Counted from the first letter of the stretch, positions 28,853-36,965 are shown. The stretch is DNA of 64,000 nt from Rhizobiaceae bacterium (GCA_019635795.1 JAHBYV010000008.1:1-64000), one strand, 5' to 3'. A program made the numbers and translations. The notes: generated by a model from the sequence alone, not told the origin.

Positions 28853-29332
28853 TCAGCCGGATAGAGCTGCCAGCTCTTCGGCTGGAATTGCGTCTGGTGC
28901 GCAGTTCTTGTCGAACAGTATTGCCCGAACTTTGACTGGTGGCGCGTCAATTCCCGCATAGCGCTTCAACCGGTTCAGATAGTGATGCAGTAACGGCCCT
29001 ACCAAGGGCTGTTCAGGCTGCAAGACGCCGCCTGCTGAATATTGGACGAGGCGATCAGCCCCTGCCCATTTGACGATATTTCGGTGCCACCCTTGCGGCG
29101 AAACATTCGCTATTTGCATGCGGCAATCGGGCCGGGTCCCGGTGACCCATTTTGGGTCTGCATTAGGTGCTGCAAATTCGATAACGAAACCGTGATGCTC
29201 CAGAAGAGAAACGATGTCGTCCTGCTCGGGATACACAAGCGTGTCATTCGCGCGACTACTGGCGTTCACTTTGAGGCCAAGGCTGATGGCACCCACGAGC
29301 ACCAACGCTACACTAAGCGCGATGCGCGACAT
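28853..29332 (-). CDS. Exosortase-associated membrane-anchored periplasmic protein
   Basis: I do not recognise the family. The 159-aa product has one N-terminal hydrophobic anchor (about 5-22) and a periplasmic domain with two Cys, one in RPDCRMQI (near 70) and one in DKNCAPDA (near 144), plus a WHRNIVKWAG segment. Its start overlaps the exosortase 3' end by 20 bases, so it is translationally coupled. In classical exosortase loci this slot is held by EpsI (DUF3485). This protein has similar size and topology but no clear EpsI motif, so I call it an analogue by position only. Confidence 0.7.
   Translation of the reverse strand: MSRIALSVALVLVGAISLGLKVNASSRANDTLVYPEQDDIVSLLEHHGFVIEFAAPNADPKWVTGTRPDCRMQIANVSPQGWHRNIVKWAGADRLVQYSAGGVLQPEQPLVGPLLHHYLNRLKRYAGIDAPPVKVRAILFDKNCAPDAIPAEELAALSG
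28855..28883. other. Hairpin at the convergent ends of secA and the exosortase unit
   Basis: Nested inverted repeats (AGCCG/CGGCT outside, AGAGCT/AGCTCT inside, 3-base loop) sit 21 bases past the secA stop. No T-run follows on either strand, so it is at best a weak terminator or an mRNA-end protector. Confidence 0.35.
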
Positions 29333-30170
29333 CAGGCGTTATCCAGCGAAAATAAATTGACAGAACCGCTATGATCGAGAGCCATTCAGCAGCAGACGCG
29401 CCGACGGCCCCATGTATGAGATCATAGTATGTGGGGAAAAACGCAATTGCGCTCATGCGGGTAACGTTGATTGCGACCGTAGCAACGCAGGCCGCGACAA
29501 CGGCCTTGAGAACATTCAACGACCAACTGCGATTGAATATGCTCATGAAAAACACACCGCACAGCAAGGCCAGTGAAACGTTCGTCAGGGATGAACAGGC
29601 AGGCTCCAGAAAGAGCACGCCAGTGCCATCCCAGAATGGGATCGTGTTCCCCGAAGAGCCGGTGCCGACGACCATTCCCACCATCTTGGCATCTATCGAA
29701 AGGATAGTGTTACTCATGCTGGCAAACAGAAGACGCGCCCAAAGCATGGGAATGGTCATTCCAAACATAAGGACGCCAGCGCGCCGCATCGGATCGCCGG
29801 AAGTGCTCGTCCACACAAGATAAGCCGCGAGTATTGCAAGCCCCAGCCAGCTGGCGGCGGACATTGGAAAAATGAAGCCTATGCAGGCGATGGATGCCAG
29901 CCAGAAATCCATTGGGCGGGCGCGCTCATGCCCTGCCTGCCGCAGCAGCCAGAATACGCCACCAGCAGCAACCCAAATAAGCGCGCTCACACCAAACGTA
30001 TTGAAGAAAGCGCCAATCAGCCCGCTTTCGCCTATAGCACTCAGCGCCCGCTCAGCAATTCCGTTTGCAAAACCGACCGCGAAAAGAGCGCCGTACAACT
30101 GTGCCCGCGTCACGCGCCAAGCCTCAGAACGTTCCATCGCCCCCGCGACGGAAATCGATTGGGCACCCAT
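29313..30170 (-). CDS. Exosortase/archaeosortase family transpeptidase
   Basis: Multi-pass inner-membrane enzyme expected to cut a C-terminal sorting signal and pass the protein on to an acceptor. The 285-aa reading (start ATG 30170, MGAQSIS) has about eight hydrophobic helices. The three family residues are present in order: Cys192 in EPACSSL, Arg238 in NVTRMS, and His253 in LIHGAVG. The usual ACSG is ACSS here. A GTG at 30194 abuts a hairpin and an ATG at 30137 is also possible, so the start is uncertain. Upstream is the gene for a 68-aa protein with a matching sorting-type C-terminus. The subfamily could not be assigned. Confidence 0.88.
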   Translation of the reverse strand: MGAQSISVAGAMERSEAWRVTRAQLYGALFAVGFANGIAERALSAIGESGLIGAFFNTFGVSALIWVAAGGVFWLLRQAGHERARPMDFWLASIACIGFIFPMSAASWLGLAILAAYLVWTSTSGDPMRRAGVLMFGMTIPMLWARLLFASMSNTILSIDAKMVGMVVGTGSSGNTIPFWDGTGVLFLEPACSSLTNVSLALLCGVFFMSIFNRSWSLNVLKAVVAACVATVAINVTRMSAIAFFPTYYDLIHGAVGASAAEWLSIIAVLSIYFRWITPDVAHRA

Positions 30171-30187
30171 GGCCGCATCCCGCCTGC

Positions 30188-30225
30188 AAAACACTCACGC
30201 CACAGCATTCAAGCATGTGGCGTGA
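30188..30225 (-). terminator. Attenuator-like hairpin between the small sorted protein and exosortase genes
   Basis: A perfect 10-bp inverted repeat (TCACGCCACA at 30195-30204 and TGTGGCGTGA at 30216-30225, 11-base loop) lies 22 bases past the stop of the 68-aa gene on the minus strand and is followed by GTGTTTTG. It could stop most transcripts or protect the upstream message, giving much more small protein than exosortase. Confidence 0.55.
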
Positions 30226-30247
30226 AAACACTCAACTGTGCCGGCAA

Positions 30248-30454
30248 TTACTTCTTCTTTGCGCGACGGAAAAGAACGTAGCCACCAGCGATTGCCAGCG
30301 CAGGCAAGCCGAGGCCAAGAATCGGTCCAGGAGCTGAATGCGAAGAGCCTCCGCCGTCACCTTCCTTTGGCGGAACAAGACCAGCAGCGTTGGCGGGAAT
30401 GATATATGAAAGGCCCAAAATGGCCGCGCAGATAATTGGTTTCGTAAATTGCAC
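30248..30454 (-). CDS. Small secreted protein with exosortase-type C-terminal sorting signal
   Basis: The 68-aa product is almost all targeting signal: a signal peptide (1-23, cleavage after ANA), an exposed piece of about 18 residues rich in Gly/Ser with EGDGGGSSHS (31-40), a PGP motif at 42-44 followed by LGLGLP, a hydrophobic helix (45-62), and a basic end RRAKKK (63-68). Motif, helix and basic tail form the tripartite plan of PEP-CTERM-like sorting signals, although the motif is not PEP. The start is GTG at 30454 with GGGG six bases upstream. It is first in the exosortase unit and is the obvious substrate candidate. Confidence 0.8.
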   Translation of the reverse strand: MQFTKPIICAAILGLSYIIPANAAGLVPPKEGDGGGSSHSAPGPILGLGLPALAIAGGYVLFRRAKKK

Positions 30455-30753
30455 CTCTAACCCCTTCCTGAGACATGTTTTGGCACAGATGAACCTTTAC
30501 ACGCGCGCGCGCAAAGCTGCATTACATCCGAGAGTGTAATATGGATTATGCGTTTGGCGTAGTGCAAAGTTCCTATATGGCCTCAAGTAACACCCATGAA
30601 TGCCAAAAGCATTGCTATCGTCTGTTCAATTTTAGCTGATTGGAGAATTTTTGAAATGCCGACATCGGGATAGATATGCCCTTGAATATATTGAAAAACA
30701 GCCATTAAGCACGCCGGATACAATTCGGGCAAATCGATGCGGAGATTATTTAA
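30455..30753. promoter_or_regulatory. 299-bp divergent regulatory region
   Basis: AT-rich gap between the exosortase unit (minus) and the flippase gene (plus), containing no coding sequence I trust. It must hold promoters for both directions. A dyad ATTACA-8-TGTAAT at 30519-30538 is the best operator candidate. Confidence 0.5.
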
Positions 30754-32163
30754 TTGCGATTTTCTGCCGCTACCCTTGCGGATCGGATACTTCCATCGGG
30801 CTTGAGGGAGCGGGTGCGGCCCTCACTCAATCGCATTGATTTGGCGCTATTTAGCAATACTGAACACGCAAAAGCTGGCCGAATGTCGATTGCGGCGTTC
30901 CTGATTCGCATCGTGAGCGCACTTCTTGCGTTGGCGATGCAGATTTTGCTCGCGCGCTGGATGGCCAGTTTCGAATACGGCATATTTGTTCTTGTATGGA
31001 CCACCGTGGTAATTGGCGGATCGATAGCCAGTTTTGGCTTCCACACGTCCGTGATTCGTTACGTCTCGGAATATCGCGAGCGAAGCATGTTGGCCGAGCT
31101 GCAAGGCGTCTTGCGAACGAGCCGGATTTTCACCCTTCTCGTTTCAACATTTCTGGCCGCACTAGGCATCGGTAGCGTTTGGCTGCTCCAGTCCCGGATC
31201 GAGGCATATTATATCGTACCCCTCTATCTCGGTATGATATGCCTCCCGATGATTGCGCTTGGCGACGTGCTGGAAGGCATTGCGCGTGGTAATTCGTGGG
31301 CATACTGGGCGCTGGGTCCGATCTACCTCCTACGCCCGGCGCTCATTCTTGCGTTCATGGCGATTGCCATTTGGCTGGGCTATCCTGCAGACGCCCCAAC
31401 CGCGATGACTGCGGCGATATTGGCCACCTATCTGACAACACTTGCACAACTTGGCGGCGTAAATTTCAGTCTTGGCAAGACCATGGATCACGCCGCACCG
31501 GCCTTTCGCCTTCGCGAGTGGATAGCAGTTTCACTTCCAATCTTTCTGGTGGAGAGTTTTTTCTTCCTGCTCACGAACATGGATGTGCTCATGGTCGGCT
31601 ACTTCCTGGAGCCGGATGATGTGGGCGTTTACTTCGCCACCGTCAAAACCCTTGCGCTGGTTCATTTCGTCTATTTTGCGGTAAAGGCAGGAGCCGCCCA
31701 ACGCTATGCGCAATTCGCGCACACCGACCCGGCACAACTTGCCCGTTTCGCACGTGACACGGTTACGTGGACGTTCTGGCCCTCACTGGCATTGGCGGTT
31801 GTAGTTCTTTTAATCGGCAAACCGCTGTTGATGTTGTTCGGCAATGAATTTGCAGCGGGATACCCGCTTCTGTTTGCGCAGATGATTGGCGTCCTCGCCC
31901 GCGCGTCGGTTGGCCCTGCCGAAAGCCTGTTGACGATGAGCGGAAATCAGAAAGCCTGCGCTCGGGTCTATGGCGTAACATTGGCTCTCAACATCGCACT
32001 CTGCATCATTCTCATTCCCAAATTCGGCCTGTGGGGTGCTGCAATTGCATCCGCCTTGTCGATGATGTTTGAAGCCGCAGCGCTTTCATGGACGGCATGG
32101 AAGCAGCTCGGCGTTGCCATGACGATCTTCCTGCCTGCAACATTCAGGGGCAAAGACATATGA
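30754..32163 (+). CDS. Oligosaccharide flippase (Wzx-like, MOP superfamily)
   Basis: Expected to flip lipid-linked sugar repeat units across the inner membrane. The 469-aa protein has a 40-residue cytoplasmic lead and then a dozen or more hydrophobic helices. Typical MOP features are the early FLIRIVSALLALAMQILLARWM helix, the mid-protein SLPIFLVESFFFLLTNMDVLMVGYFL repeat, and the IPKFGLWGAAIASALSMM helix near the end. The start is TTG at 30754 with GGAG nine bases upstream. It overlaps the next gene by four bases (ATGA) and is divergent from the exosortase unit. Confidence 0.9.
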   Translation: MRFSAATLADRILPSGLRERVRPSLNRIDLALFSNTEHAKAGRMSIAAFLIRIVSALLALAMQILLARWMASFEYGIFVLVWTTVVIGGSIASFGFHTSVIRYVSEYRERSMLAELQGVLRTSRIFTLLVSTFLAALGIGSVWLLQSRIEAYYIVPLYLGMICLPMIALGDVLEGIARGNSWAYWALGPIYLLRPALILAFMAIAIWLGYPADAPTAMTAAILATYLTTLAQLGGVNFSLGKTMDHAAPAFRLREWIAVSLPIFLVESFFFLLTNMDVLMVGYFLEPDDVGVYFATVKTLALVHFVYFAVKAGAAQRYAQFAHTDPAQLARFARDTVTWTFWPSLALAVVVLLIGKPLLMLFGNEFAAGYPLLFAQMIGVLARASVGPAESLLTMSGNQKACARVYGVTLALNIALCIILIPKFGLWGAAIASALSMMFEAAALSWTAWKQLGVAMTIFLPATFRGKDI

Positions 32164-33416
32164 GACCCGCTCCGCTCCTGAGCGCCGACGCACGCTCCGC
32201 ATCTTCAAGGCGAAAGCCGCAAATCGGATGGACGCAGCACCATGCGTCACCGCAGCCCGACAGAACACCAAGGCGCCTTGCGATTTACGATGCCAGATCC
32301 GGCTTCGATATGGTCGAAGAGCTTGAACACCTGTGCAATCGCACCATCGAGCCGAATATTTTCTTCAGCCCGCCATTTCTGGCTCCGGCAATGCCGCGCG
32401 TGGAAGATCGGGACGTGCTGCTGGCCGTTATACGCGACGGGAAGGAAGATAATGATCGTGTGCGGCTTGTGCTCCCGTTCACCGTTCAGCCATCCCCAAC
32501 CGGCATCGGGCCTTCAATCATGCGCACCTGGGCTCATGCGTTCGGATTGCTCGGAACGCCATTGGTTGATCGCGACGACCCCGCTGCCGTGCTGGATGAC
32601 TTCCTTGGAATGGCAAGGCGCGCTCGCCTCAAGCTGCCAAGTGTGATGGTATTGCCGAACATAAGGCTCGATGGTCCGTTTGCAGGTCTGTTGCGCACAG
32701 TAGCAGATCACCGCTCCCTACCCTGGCATGTCATCGGGCGCGAACAACGCCCCATACTTAACAGTCATCTTTCTGGCGACGATTACCTCAAACAATCGCT
32801 CCGCCCGCACCACGCGCGCGAATACAGGCGGCTTCGCAGACGCCTTGAGGAACAGGGCACATTGCAGCACTGCGTAGCGCGCAGCCCTGTTGAGGTTCGC
32901 AGGGCAATGGAGGATTTTCTTGCGCTGGAGGCTGCCGGCTGGAAGGGCAAACGTCGCACCGCCCTGGCAATTGACAGGCTGGTTGCCGCATTCGCCCGGG
33001 AAGCGGTTCAAAATCTCGCAGAGAGGGATATGACCCGCGTCCATACTCTGACGCTGAACGGCAAGGTGGTGGCAGCGCTGATCGTTTTCGTGGAAGGCGG
33101 CACAGCCTATACGTGGAAAACCACATTCGACGAAAACTTTTCGGCCTTTTCCCCCGGAACACTGCTCATGATTGAAGTGACGAAGCAGCACCTGCCGGAT
33201 CCCAATATTGAAATCACCGATTCTTGCGCAATCCCGAACCACCCTGTCATGAGCAGGCTTTGGACGGAGCGTCAGGTGATGGGGACGATTGTCATGGGCC
33301 TGACCCCCAAGGCAGAGCGCGCAGCCAAGAGAGTTTCGACCGAGCTCCACCTTTATGGCGAAACGCGGGAGGTTGCCCGCAAGGTTCGCAAACGCATAAG
33401 CAAGGTCACGGGGTAG
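32160..33416 (+). CDS. FemAB/BioF2-like (CelD/BcsL-type) acyltransferase
   Basis: The 418-aa protein belongs to the GNAT-related BioF2/FemAB group, seen in exopolysaccharide and exosortase clusters. It has a variable N-terminal third, the YLKQSLRPHHAREYRRLRRRLEEQG segment, then FLALEAAGWKGKRRTAL, and the ALIVFVEGGTAYTWKTTFDENFSAFSPGTLL core that forms the acyl-CoA fold. The ATG at 32160 overlaps the flippase stop (ATGA), so they form a coupled pair. Longer in-frame starts lie inside the flippase gene. The stop touches the stop of the convergent rhomboid gene with no base between. Probable role: acylation or aminoacylation of a polysaccharide (inference). Confidence 0.85.
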   Translation: MRPAPLLSADARSASSRRKPQIGWTQHHASPQPDRTPRRLAIYDARSGFDMVEELEHLCNRTIEPNIFFSPPFLAPAMPRVEDRDVLLAVIRDGKEDNDRVRLVLPFTVQPSPTGIGPSIMRTWAHAFGLLGTPLVDRDDPAAVLDDFLGMARRARLKLPSVMVLPNIRLDGPFAGLLRTVADHRSLPWHVIGREQRPILNSHLSGDDYLKQSLRPHHAREYRRLRRRLEEQGTLQHCVARSPVEVRRAMEDFLALEAAGWKGKRRTALAIDRLVAAFAREAVQNLAERDMTRVHTLTLNGKVVAALIVFVEGGTAYTWKTTFDENFSAFSPGTLLMIEVTKQHLPDPNIEITDSCAIPNHPVMSRLWTERQVMGTIVMGLTPKAERAAKRVSTELHLYGETREVARKVRKRISKVTG

Positions 33417-34187
33417 CTATTGTCTGCCCCAGCGCGGAGGTGGTGCGGCAGGAACCGGCCTCACCGCACTGCGATGTTCAAGCTCGACAGCTTGCGGGGT
33501 AACAATTCCCTGATCGAACAGGGGGACGCCGCGCCGCCGCAGCACCAGAACCAGCACCGCACCGGCAAGAATGCCGCCAATATGAGCCGCAAAGGAAACC
33601 TGTTCCTCGCCACCCCAAAGGAACATGCCGAACTGCATCCCAACCCAGCCCGCCAACGCAAACCATGCAGGTATACGCAAGGGAAGTCTGCCAAAGGCAA
33701 GCACCCAGACTTTGACCCGAGGATGGAGCATCAGGTAAGCGGCAACGATGCCGGCTATTGCCCCGGAAGCGCCAATCAGCGGAATCTGGGAGTCTGGTAT
33801 GAAAAGTCCGTGCACCAAAGCACCTGCGGCGGCACAAACCAGATAAAACATCAAATACCGGAAATGTCCCAGCGCATCTTCCACATTATCGCCGAACACC
33901 CATAAGAACAGCATGTTGCCGCCGAGATGGAATATGTCGCCGTGAAGAAATGAATAGGTGAGATAGGTCATATCCTCCGGCACAATCACGAAGTTTGGCG
34001 GAAGTTCAGCCGTGTCGAAGACCACGGACGGAATGTAACCGAGCCCCAACACAGCAGCCTGCACAAACTGGTCTGATTGGAAATTGACGAGAAGAAATAC
34101 CAGAATGTTCGCCACGATCAGACCAATCGTGACGTACTGCAATCTTATGTAGCGCAGGCTGTTCGCGTCATGCAGCGGTATGAACAT
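33417..34187 (-). CDS. Rhomboid family intramembrane serine protease
   Basis: The 256-aa protein has six or seven membrane helices. Catalytic Ser is in GASGAIAG (near 140) and His in SFAAHIGGILAG (near 203). The HxxxN stretch FHLGGNMLFLWVFG of the oxyanion helix is present. It is a standard rhomboid protease, not the shortened rhombosortase type. The C-terminus has a soluble Pro/Arg tail. It is convergent with the acyltransferase gene, and its substrate is unknown. Confidence 0.92.
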   Translation of the reverse strand: MFIPLHDANSLRYIRLQYVTIGLIVANILVFLLVNFQSDQFVQAAVLGLGYIPSVVFDTAELPPNFVIVPEDMTYLTYSFLHGDIFHLGGNMLFLWVFGDNVEDALGHFRYLMFYLVCAAAGALVHGLFIPDSQIPLIGASGAIAGIVAAYLMLHPRVKVWVLAFGRLPLRIPAWFALAGWVGMQFGMFLWGGEEQVSFAAHIGGILAGAVLVLVLRRRGVPLFDQGIVTPQAVELEHRSAVRPVPAAPPPRWGRQ

Positions 34188-34268
34188 CGTGTTCCGGCCT
34201 GCGTTTCATCATTGATCGTTAGGAGCTGAATTTTCCTGCGAATGTGCGGGCGGTGTTCAGGCGTCAAA

Positions 34269-34850
34269 CTATCGGTTCTTTCCCGGAACCCATAACACAT
34301 CGCCCTTTCCATTGTCATTGGCCGCGCGGGCGGCGACAAAGAGCAAGTCCGAAAGACGGTTGATGTAGCGAAGCGCGGCCGGGTTTACGTGCTCGCCCGG
34401 CTGGCGCGCCAACGCCACCATCAGCCGCTCGGCGCGGCGCGCTATAGTGCGGGCAAGATGAAGGGCTGCAGCCGCCGCAGTGCCACCATTCAGAACAAAC
34501 GAGCGCAACGGCTCCAGATGATCGTTCAACGCGTCGATATCGCGCTCGATCCGCTCGACCTGCGTATCAATGATCCGCAGCGGCTCGTAATCCAGCGGCT
34601 TGCCTGTGTCCGGGGTGCAAAGGTCCGCGCCAAGATCGAACATATCGTTCTGTACGGAACCAAGCATCTTATCGATTTGCGGGTTCGTATCTGCCAGATG
34701 AACCCTTGCCATGCCGATGCAGGCATTTGCCTCATCAACCGTGCCGAAAGCCTCAATCCGCAAATCGTCCTTTGTGCGCCGTGATCCGTCGCCCAGCCCC
34801 GTGGTGCCGTCATCACCTGTACGCGTGTATATTTTGTTGAGCCGAACCAT
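34269..34850 (-). CDS. Cob(I)alamin adenosyltransferase, PduO type
   Basis: Adenosylates reduced cobalamin to coenzyme B12. The 193-aa helical protein carries the ATP-binding N-terminus TRTGDDGTTGLGDG and the RTIARRAER helix that completes the site between subunits. GGAGG lies five bases before the ATG. The HIG1 gene is 9 bp upstream on the same strand, a pairing I consider typical for this order. Confidence 0.94.
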   Translation of the reverse strand: MVRLNKIYTRTGDDGTTGLGDGSRRTKDDLRIEAFGTVDEANACIGMARVHLADTNPQIDKMLGSVQNDMFDLGADLCTPDTGKPLDYEPLRIIDTQVERIERDIDALNDHLEPLRSFVLNGGTAAAAALHLARTIARRAERLMVALARQPGEHVNPAALRYINRLSDLLFVAARAANDNGKGDVLWVPGKNR

Positions 34851-34859
34851 AAATTCCTC

Positions 34860-35051
34860 CTACTGGCGCGTCGCCCAAACCGCGAGCAATATGAACACCA
34901 GCGCGAAGAACTGGAGAACAATACGGGCCTGCATCAACTTGTTAGATGTATTGCCCGAGCCGCCTTTCATGAGGTTCACGAGCCCTCGTATCAAAACAGC
35001 CACCACAGCAACCATGAACACGATGGCAATGATGTTGAACGTCGTAGACAT
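34860..35051 (-). CDS. Small twin-helix membrane protein (HIG1 domain)
   Basis: The 63-aa protein has two membrane helices (about 5-25 and 42-60) joined by a short basic loop with MKGGSGNTSNKLMQAR, matching the hypoxia-induced HIG1 fold found in respiratory supercomplex factors. The ATG at 35051 is preceded by AAGGAAG. A longer in-frame TTG at 35141 adds only non-homologous residues. Confidence 0.85.
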   Translation of the reverse strand: MSTTFNIIAIVFMVAVVAVLIRGLVNLMKGGSGNTSNKLMQARIVLQFFALVFILLAVWATRQ

Positions 35052-35241
35052 TGGGAAACTTCCTTGAAGCACGGCGGGGTTGCACCCTTGATAACCTCGA
35101 ATGGATTGATGCAACAGTGAAAAACACGCAATGCATATCAATCCTGTTCACGCCGAGGGTTGCCAACCGCGCCTCGCACAACCCATATGGACGAGATGAT
35201 AAGGGGGTCGATCACCGGATCGGCAGTCGGAATCGGGTTTG

Positions 35242-36102
35242 ATGCTGCGCAAAATCGTTGCCCTGAAACGTGTGGTCTACGACGCGGTCGGTCATTTCAA
35301 CTATGATGACGGCTGGTCCATGGCGAGCCATCTCGCCATCAGCGCGCTCATGGCCCTGTTTCCGTTTTTGATCTTCGCGACGACGCTCGCCAGCTTTCTC
35401 GGTGCTCAGGCTTTCGCTGAAACAGCCGTCCATCTGGTGTTCGATACATGGCCCGCACAAATTGCTGAGCCAATTTCGCGCGAAGTTGTGAACGTACTTA
35501 CCATCCAGCGCGGCGACCTTTTGACTTATGGCGCTGTACTTGCAGCCTTTTTTGCATCAAACGGAATTGAGGCGCTGCGCACATCGCTGAATCGCGCATA
35601 TCGCGTCACCGAGAATCGCTCGATTTTTTGGCGCAGGGCACAAAGTCTTGTCTTTGTGCTCATCGCCACCATCAGTTTCGTCGCCATAAGCGTGCTGCTG
35701 GTGTTCGCTCCCATCATCGAGCGCCTGCTCGAACAAAAAATCGAATGGGTCAGGCCATATCTGGGAACCATTACGATATGGCGCTACATCATTGCTTCAG
35801 TCGTTATTGTTGTGGGGCTGATTGCAGTGCATTTCTGGCTTCCGGCAGGCAGGCGCCGTTTGGCGGAGATCGTTCCCGGCTTGATATTCACTCTTGTGGG
35901 CTGGCTTGTCGGCTCGACGGTATTTGCCACCTATCTGGATAATTTCTCGTCCTACGTGACGACCTATGCCGGGCTTGCCTCGATCATGATTGCCATCGTT
36001 TTCCTGTACATCGTTTCGGCGATTTTTATTCTTGGTGGCGAACTGAATGCTGCTATCAGCCGCTACCTTGAAGCGCGGGCGCGCGTTCCGTCTGAAGCCT
36101 GA
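35242..36102 (+). CDS. YihY/BrkB family inner-membrane protein
   Basis: The 286-aa protein has six membrane helices and the family pattern: an SMASHLAISALMALFPFLIF entry helix, ASNGIEALRTSLNRAY, and the FATYLDNFSSYVTTYAGLASIMIAIVFLY ending. It is not an RNase despite the old name; its function is unclear and may be transport. The ATG at 35242 follows an in-frame TTG at 35239. Its end overlaps the convergent EamA transporter gene by 40 bp. Confidence 0.9.
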   Translation: MLRKIVALKRVVYDAVGHFNYDDGWSMASHLAISALMALFPFLIFATTLASFLGAQAFAETAVHLVFDTWPAQIAEPISREVVNVLTIQRGDLLTYGAVLAAFFASNGIEALRTSLNRAYRVTENRSIFWRRAQSLVFVLIATISFVAISVLLVFAPIIERLLEQKIEWVRPYLGTITIWRYIIASVVIVVGLIAVHFWLPAGRRRLAEIVPGLIFTLVGWLVGSTVFATYLDNFSSYVTTYAGLASIMIAIVFLYIVSAIFILGGELNAAISRYLEARARVPSEA

Positions 36103-36965
36103 GCCCTGCCACGCCTTGTTGCAAGCGCGACACCAAGCATGGCTATTCCCATGCCTGCCATCTGAACAGGCGCGAGCGATTCATCAAACAGGAACCAGGC
36201 AATCATTGCCGTGACGGAAGGCACGAGATAAAACAGGGATGATACGCGTGCCATCTCGCCTTCGCGAATCATGCGCATGAGAAGGAAGATTGCACCAATC
36301 GACAGAACAAGCGTCAGCCAGATCAGCGCGAAAATCAGCTCGCCATTGAGCACGAAGGTGCGATCCTCAAACAGCGCTGACCCCAGAACCATGACCGCCG
36401 TTGCACCGACATATTGCCACGCGGTATTTGCGACAGGATCGGCACCACCACCATATTTCTTCTGCCACACCGTGCCGAAACTGATGGCCAGCACGGCCAC
36501 AAGGCAGGCGGCCAGGGTTGCCGAATTGATGCCGGCACCGGTCACGCCCAACTTTGGCAACAGGACCATTACAACACCGACCAGACCCACCACCAGGCCG
36601 ACCCATTGGCGGGAACTTACTCTCTCCTTCAACATCAATGCGCCAAGCACTGCCGTTGCAAGCGGCTGCATGCCCGCAATCAGCGCGGCAATGCCTGCCG
36701 GAAGCCCCCGAGATACCGCCCAGAAAACACCTCCAAGATAAATCCCGTGGATCAACATGCCCGCAAATGCCGCGTGGGCGATCTGGTCTGGACGCAAACG
36801 CACGCGAACCAGCCATACGCTCAACAATGCCAGAATAAGAAGAGCCAGCGCAAAGCGCGCGGCGAGAAAGCTGAACGGCTCGGACCATGGCATTGCCAGT
36901 CGCGCACCCAGAAAGCCTGTGGCCCACATCAGGACGAATATGGCGGGGATAAAGCGCGAAGGCAT
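36063..36965 (-). CDS. EamA/DMT superfamily transporter
   Basis: The 300-aa protein has ten predicted membrane helices in two EamA repeats, with the typical ALIAGMQPLATAVLGALMLKERVS and FYLVPSVTAMIAWFLFDESL helices. Probably a metabolite exporter; the substrate cannot be read from sequence. Confidence 0.92.
   Translation of the reverse strand: MPSRFIPAIFVLMWATGFLGARLAMPWSEPFSFLAARFALALLILALLSVWLVRVRLRPDQIAHAAFAGMLIHGIYLGGVFWAVSRGLPAGIAALIAGMQPLATAVLGALMLKERVSSRQWVGLVVGLVGVVMVLLPKLGVTGAGINSATLAACLVAVLAISFGTVWQKKYGGGADPVANTAWQYVGATAVMVLGSALFEDRTFVLNGELIFALIWLTLVLSIGAIFLLMRMIREGEMARVSSLFYLVPSVTAMIAWFLFDESLAPVQMAGMGIAMLGVALATRRGRAQASDGTRARASR

Noticed and set aside
33417-34187. Rhomboid gene as a rhombosortase of the adjacent sorting system
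   Set aside because: It has the length and motifs of an ordinary rhomboid, and the sorted protein lacks a GlyGly-CTERM signal; adjacency to the cobalamin gene suggests housekeeping.
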